Source: JBGSMF01 sp964651475 | GTDB taxonomy: Bacteria > Chloroflexota > Anaerolineae > Fen-1058 | NCBI GenBank assembly: GCA_964651475.1 | Contig: CAZYXV010000005.1 | Coordinates: forward strand, 1-64,000 | Direction of reading: 5' to 3' | DNA: 64,000 nt | Made by a program: the position numbers and the translations under genes | Shown here: one piece after another, positions 61,990 through 64,000 of the stretch | Numbering within the stretch: position 1 is the stretch's first letter | Layout of the letters: every line of letters starts with the position of its first letter | Notes under the pieces: generated by a model | Database searches by the model: none | What the model saw: the letters and a program-made list of their open reading frames with translations, nothing else | Told to the model about the DNA's origin: nothing

Positions 61990-62827
61990 TGGCGCGATTG
62001 CGCGCCTGGCAGAACTGTGGCGCTACCGCGAACTGATTCGCAACCTGGTTGTGCGCGATCTCAAGGTGCGCTATAAAAATTCAGTGCTGGGCATAGCCTG
62101 GTCATTGCTCAACCCGCTTTTGATGATGATGGTGTTCACCATCGTGTTCAATGTGCTGACCGGCCAGGCGGAGGGCATGCCGCATTATCCCATCTTTATT
62201 CTGAGCGGCATTTTGCCGTGGAATTTCTTTTCCGCCTCCGTCATCGGCTCGACCAACAGCATCGTCAGCAGCGGATACCTGATTAAAAAGGTCTATTTCC
62301 CGCGCGAAGTGCTGCCGGTGTCCATTGTGTTGGCTAATATGATCAACTTTCTGGTCGCTTTGCCAGTGTTTTTCGCGCTGGCGCTGCTGGTTGGGCTGCA
62401 CCTTTCGCCCTGGCTGCTCTTGCTGCCGGTAGTGCTGATTACACAGGTAATCTTTACGATTGGCATCGGGCTGATCTTGTCCGCCCTCAACGTGTTCTAT
62501 CGAGACACGCAAATCATTATGGAAGTTGTCATGTTAGCATGGTTTTTTCTCACGCCCGTTTTTTGGGATGCCGAGACGTTGGTGCCCCCCACCAAAGTGA
62601 TTTTGGGGATGGTTGTGCCGCTGCGGCGTTTGTTTTACATTCTGAACCCCATGGCTTCGATCATTAACGCTTACCGCGATATTTTGTATCGCGCCGGGGT
62701 CTATGGGGCGGCGTTCCGGCCCGGCATGGATTTTTTGGGGCGGACGATTGTCACGGCGCTGTTTTTTTTATTGGCCGGCTACTTGATCTTTCATCGTTAC
62801 AGTGGGATCTTTAGCGAGGAGGTGTAG
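61946..62827 (+). CDS. ABC-2 polysaccharide export permease
   Basis: 293 residues with six transmembrane spans in the Wzm/TagG arrangement: LWRYRELIRNLVVRDLKVRYKNSVLGIAWSLLNPL at the amino end, NMINFLVALPVFF, and FYRDTQIIMEVVMLAWFFLTPVFW. It would export a lipid-linked glycan with an ATPase subunit not present in this window. The start is uncertain: GTG 61946 overlaps the previous gene by 44 bases, while a GGAGG lies at 61959-61963 without a standard start after it. Confidence 0.87.
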   Translation: MQLTRRNSINNISDNGAIARLAELWRYRELIRNLVVRDLKVRYKNSVLGIAWSLLNPLLMMMVFTIVFNVLTGQAEGMPHYPIFILSGILPWNFFSASVIGSTNSIVSSGYLIKKVYFPREVLPVSIVLANMINFLVALPVFFALALLVGLHLSPWLLLLPVVLITQVIFTIGIGLILSALNVFYRDTQIIMEVVMLAWFFLTPVFWDAETLVPPTKVILGMVVPLRRLFYILNPMASIINAYRDILYRAGVYGAAFRPGMDFLGRTIVTALFFLLAGYLIFHRYSGIFSEEV

Positions 62828-62830
62828 AGG

Positions 62831-63148
62831 ATGGATGGCTCCAAATCTAGTTCGCTGTTTGTCGCCGGTAAAGCCAAGTGGCTGCTTCAAAATGCGGACA
62901 AATTATCTGAAGATGAGCGCGCTTTGCTCTTGGCCATCGCCGCGCTCGAAAAGGATACTGGCCGCCTGATATCCCCCGAGGAGCGAGAGGCGCTCGATAA
63001 ACTGGCTGCCCAAATCACCGAGACGGACGGCTTTAACCCCGATGAAATTGTTTCGGCGGTCAATCAAATGATGACCGCCGAAACAAAACGCCACCCAATA
63101 GACGAGTGGCCTTCGGCCATTCGCAAGAAAATCAAGCGAGACAAGTGA
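62831..63148 (+). CDS. hypothetical protein
   Basis: 105 residues, charged, helical, with no known domain. It begins three bases after the permease stop with its own GAGGAGG. The ATPase expected here (Wzt/TagH) is absent. Its stop converges on the next gene with a 13-base gap. Confidence 0.6.
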   Translation: MDGSKSSSLFVAGKAKWLLQNADKLSEDERALLLAIAALEKDTGRLISPEEREALDKLAAQITETDGFNPDEIVSAVNQMMTAETKRHPIDEWPSAIRKKIKRDK

Positions 63149-63161
63149 GCGGCCGCGGCGA

Positions 63162-64000
63162 TTATTTGCTCACCTGAACAAACGCTTCGTTTTTCACCTG
63201 GAAGATAAAGATACGCTGGTCACGCAGCTCGCCATTGGCCTCGTAGCTGATCTTGCCCATCGGCGTATCCAGTTGTAAGGTGCGCAAGGCATCCGCCACC
63301 CGGGCGCCATCCAGGCTGCCCGCTTTCTTGGCGCCCTCGGCCAGCGTTTTCAGCGCGCTGTAGCCGTTGATGCTGTACGTATCAGGGTTGCGGTATTCTA
63401 CGGCCTGATAATTTTTCACCCAGCTGGCATCCACCACGGCGCGCGGCTCGGGCGCAAAGTTGCTCACGTACATGCCTTCGGCGGCGCCCTCCGATTCGTC
63501 AATCGTGGCGGCCAGGAAAGCCCCATCCGAAGCCAGGAAGGGAACATTCACGCCGGCGTCTACCAACTGCTTGCGCAGGTAGGGCGTCTCTACTTCGTAG
63601 CCAGCGTAGAAAACCGCATCGGGTTGAGCCGCCGCGATCTGCGCCACCTCCGTATCATAACGGCTTTGTTCGACCTTTACCTGGAGGTGGGTTGCCACCT
63701 CCACTCCCAACTTGCCCAGTTCGTCCGAGACCAGCTTGCCCAGGTCAATGCCATACGGGTCGTCATTAAACACCACGGCCACCTTCTTGGCGCCCAACGC
63801 CTTGACCAGGAAATCGGCGTCCACGCGCGCCTGGGTGGTGTTGCTGGCGTTGACGCGGAAAAAGTTGGTATAGCCTTTTTGCGTCAGCGTGGTTTCGCTG
63901 GCCGTGGGCGTGACGATGACGATGGGCAAATCCTTGTAGATCTCCATGGCGGCCAACGTCTGCCCGCTGTTCAAGTGGCCGATGACGCCCAACACGCGCT
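63162..64000 (-). CDS. branched-chain amino acid-type ABC substrate-binding protein (partial)
   Basis: The C-terminal ~279 residues of a Peripla_BP_6/LivJ-like protein. It has VIGHLNSGQTLAAM, the ligand-site region PTASETTLTQKGYTNFFRVN, VFNDDPYGIDLGKL, and the usual end YEANGELRDQRIFIFQV. The gene continues past the right edge, so its start and signal peptide are outside. It would feed a Liv-type transporter for amino acids or amides. Confidence 0.88.
   Translation of the reverse strand, partial: RVLGVIGHLNSGQTLAAMEIYKDLPIVIVTPTASETTLTQKGYTNFFRVNASNTTQARVDADFLVKALGAKKVAVVFNDDPYGIDLGKLVSDELGKLGVEVATHLQVKVEQSRYDTEVAQIAAAQPDAVFYAGYEVETPYLRKQLVDAGVNVPFLASDGAFLAATIDESEGAAEGMYVSNFAPEPRAVVDASWVKNYQAVEYRNPDTYSINGYSALKTLAEGAKKAGSLDGARVADALRTLQLDTPMGKISYEANGELRDQRIFIFQVKNEAFVQVSK

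Overview
The window is GC-rich, densely coded and mostly on the + strand. It looks like a draft contig from a Chloroflexota bacterium, probably Anaerolineae-like. That placement is an inference. It rests on a MutL-like ASKHA ATPase found beside a KOW-type protein, a zinc-ribbon/PDWL-repeat membrane protein and small membrane proteins, on Asp-box lipoproteins, on dispersed palindromes of the CCCGCAGTT-AACTGCGGG type, and on large non-flagellar chemosensory clusters. A run of 100 N (10366-10465) marks an assembly gap inside a repetitive gene.

Layout. (1) 1-3.2 kb is an accessory edge: three sites resembling integron attC recombination sites, small orphan genes, a broken GT39-like fragment and a 94-bp miniature inverted-repeat element. 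(2) 3.3-7.5 kb holds a sugar-modification group (cupin, DegT aminotransferase, DPM1-like glycosyltransferase), a B12-binding radical SAM protein and a small zincin. (3) 7.7-16.9 kb is a co-directional block of eight genes: five membrane proteins (one with two zinc ribbons and about 17 PDWL repeats), a MutL-like ATPase, a KOW-type protein and a short soluble protein. It has a good promoter at its head and a terminator at its end, and its function is unknown. (4) 16.9-22.4 kb carries an ATPase with an OmpR-type winged helix, then two minus-strand genes: a PH-like/DUF1648 membrane protein and a large Asp-box lipoprotein.

(5) 22.5-58.1 kb is a 35-kb chemosensory island. The first system has five MCPs, CheW, CheA, CheC, a 33-residue membrane peptide, CheD, two CheY, CheB and CheR. 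A second transcription unit adds a single-domain response regulator, a hybrid kinase, two CheW-domain proteins, a CheR-TPR fusion, two six-TM MCPs, a CheA with a C-terminal receiver, two more CheB, an RsbT-like protein, another receiver and two kinases. No flagellar genes are present, so the output is more likely surface/pilus motility or another cell function. By hand count the two receptor sets differ by about 42 residues (6 heptads) on each arm of the signalling hairpin, so they probably build two separate arrays of different height. The first receptor set carries 0, 2, 8, 4 and 6 extra 39-residue HAMP-like units, always an even number. Both transcription units begin with the same ~72-bp upstream sequence, which suggests co-regulation.

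(6) 58.3-64 kb holds an M50 protease, an HD protein, a TyrA-like dehydrogenase, a GIY-YIG protein, a GT4 glycosyltransferase, an ABC-2 export permease, a small orphan and, on the minus strand running off the end, a branched-chain-amino-acid-type binding protein.
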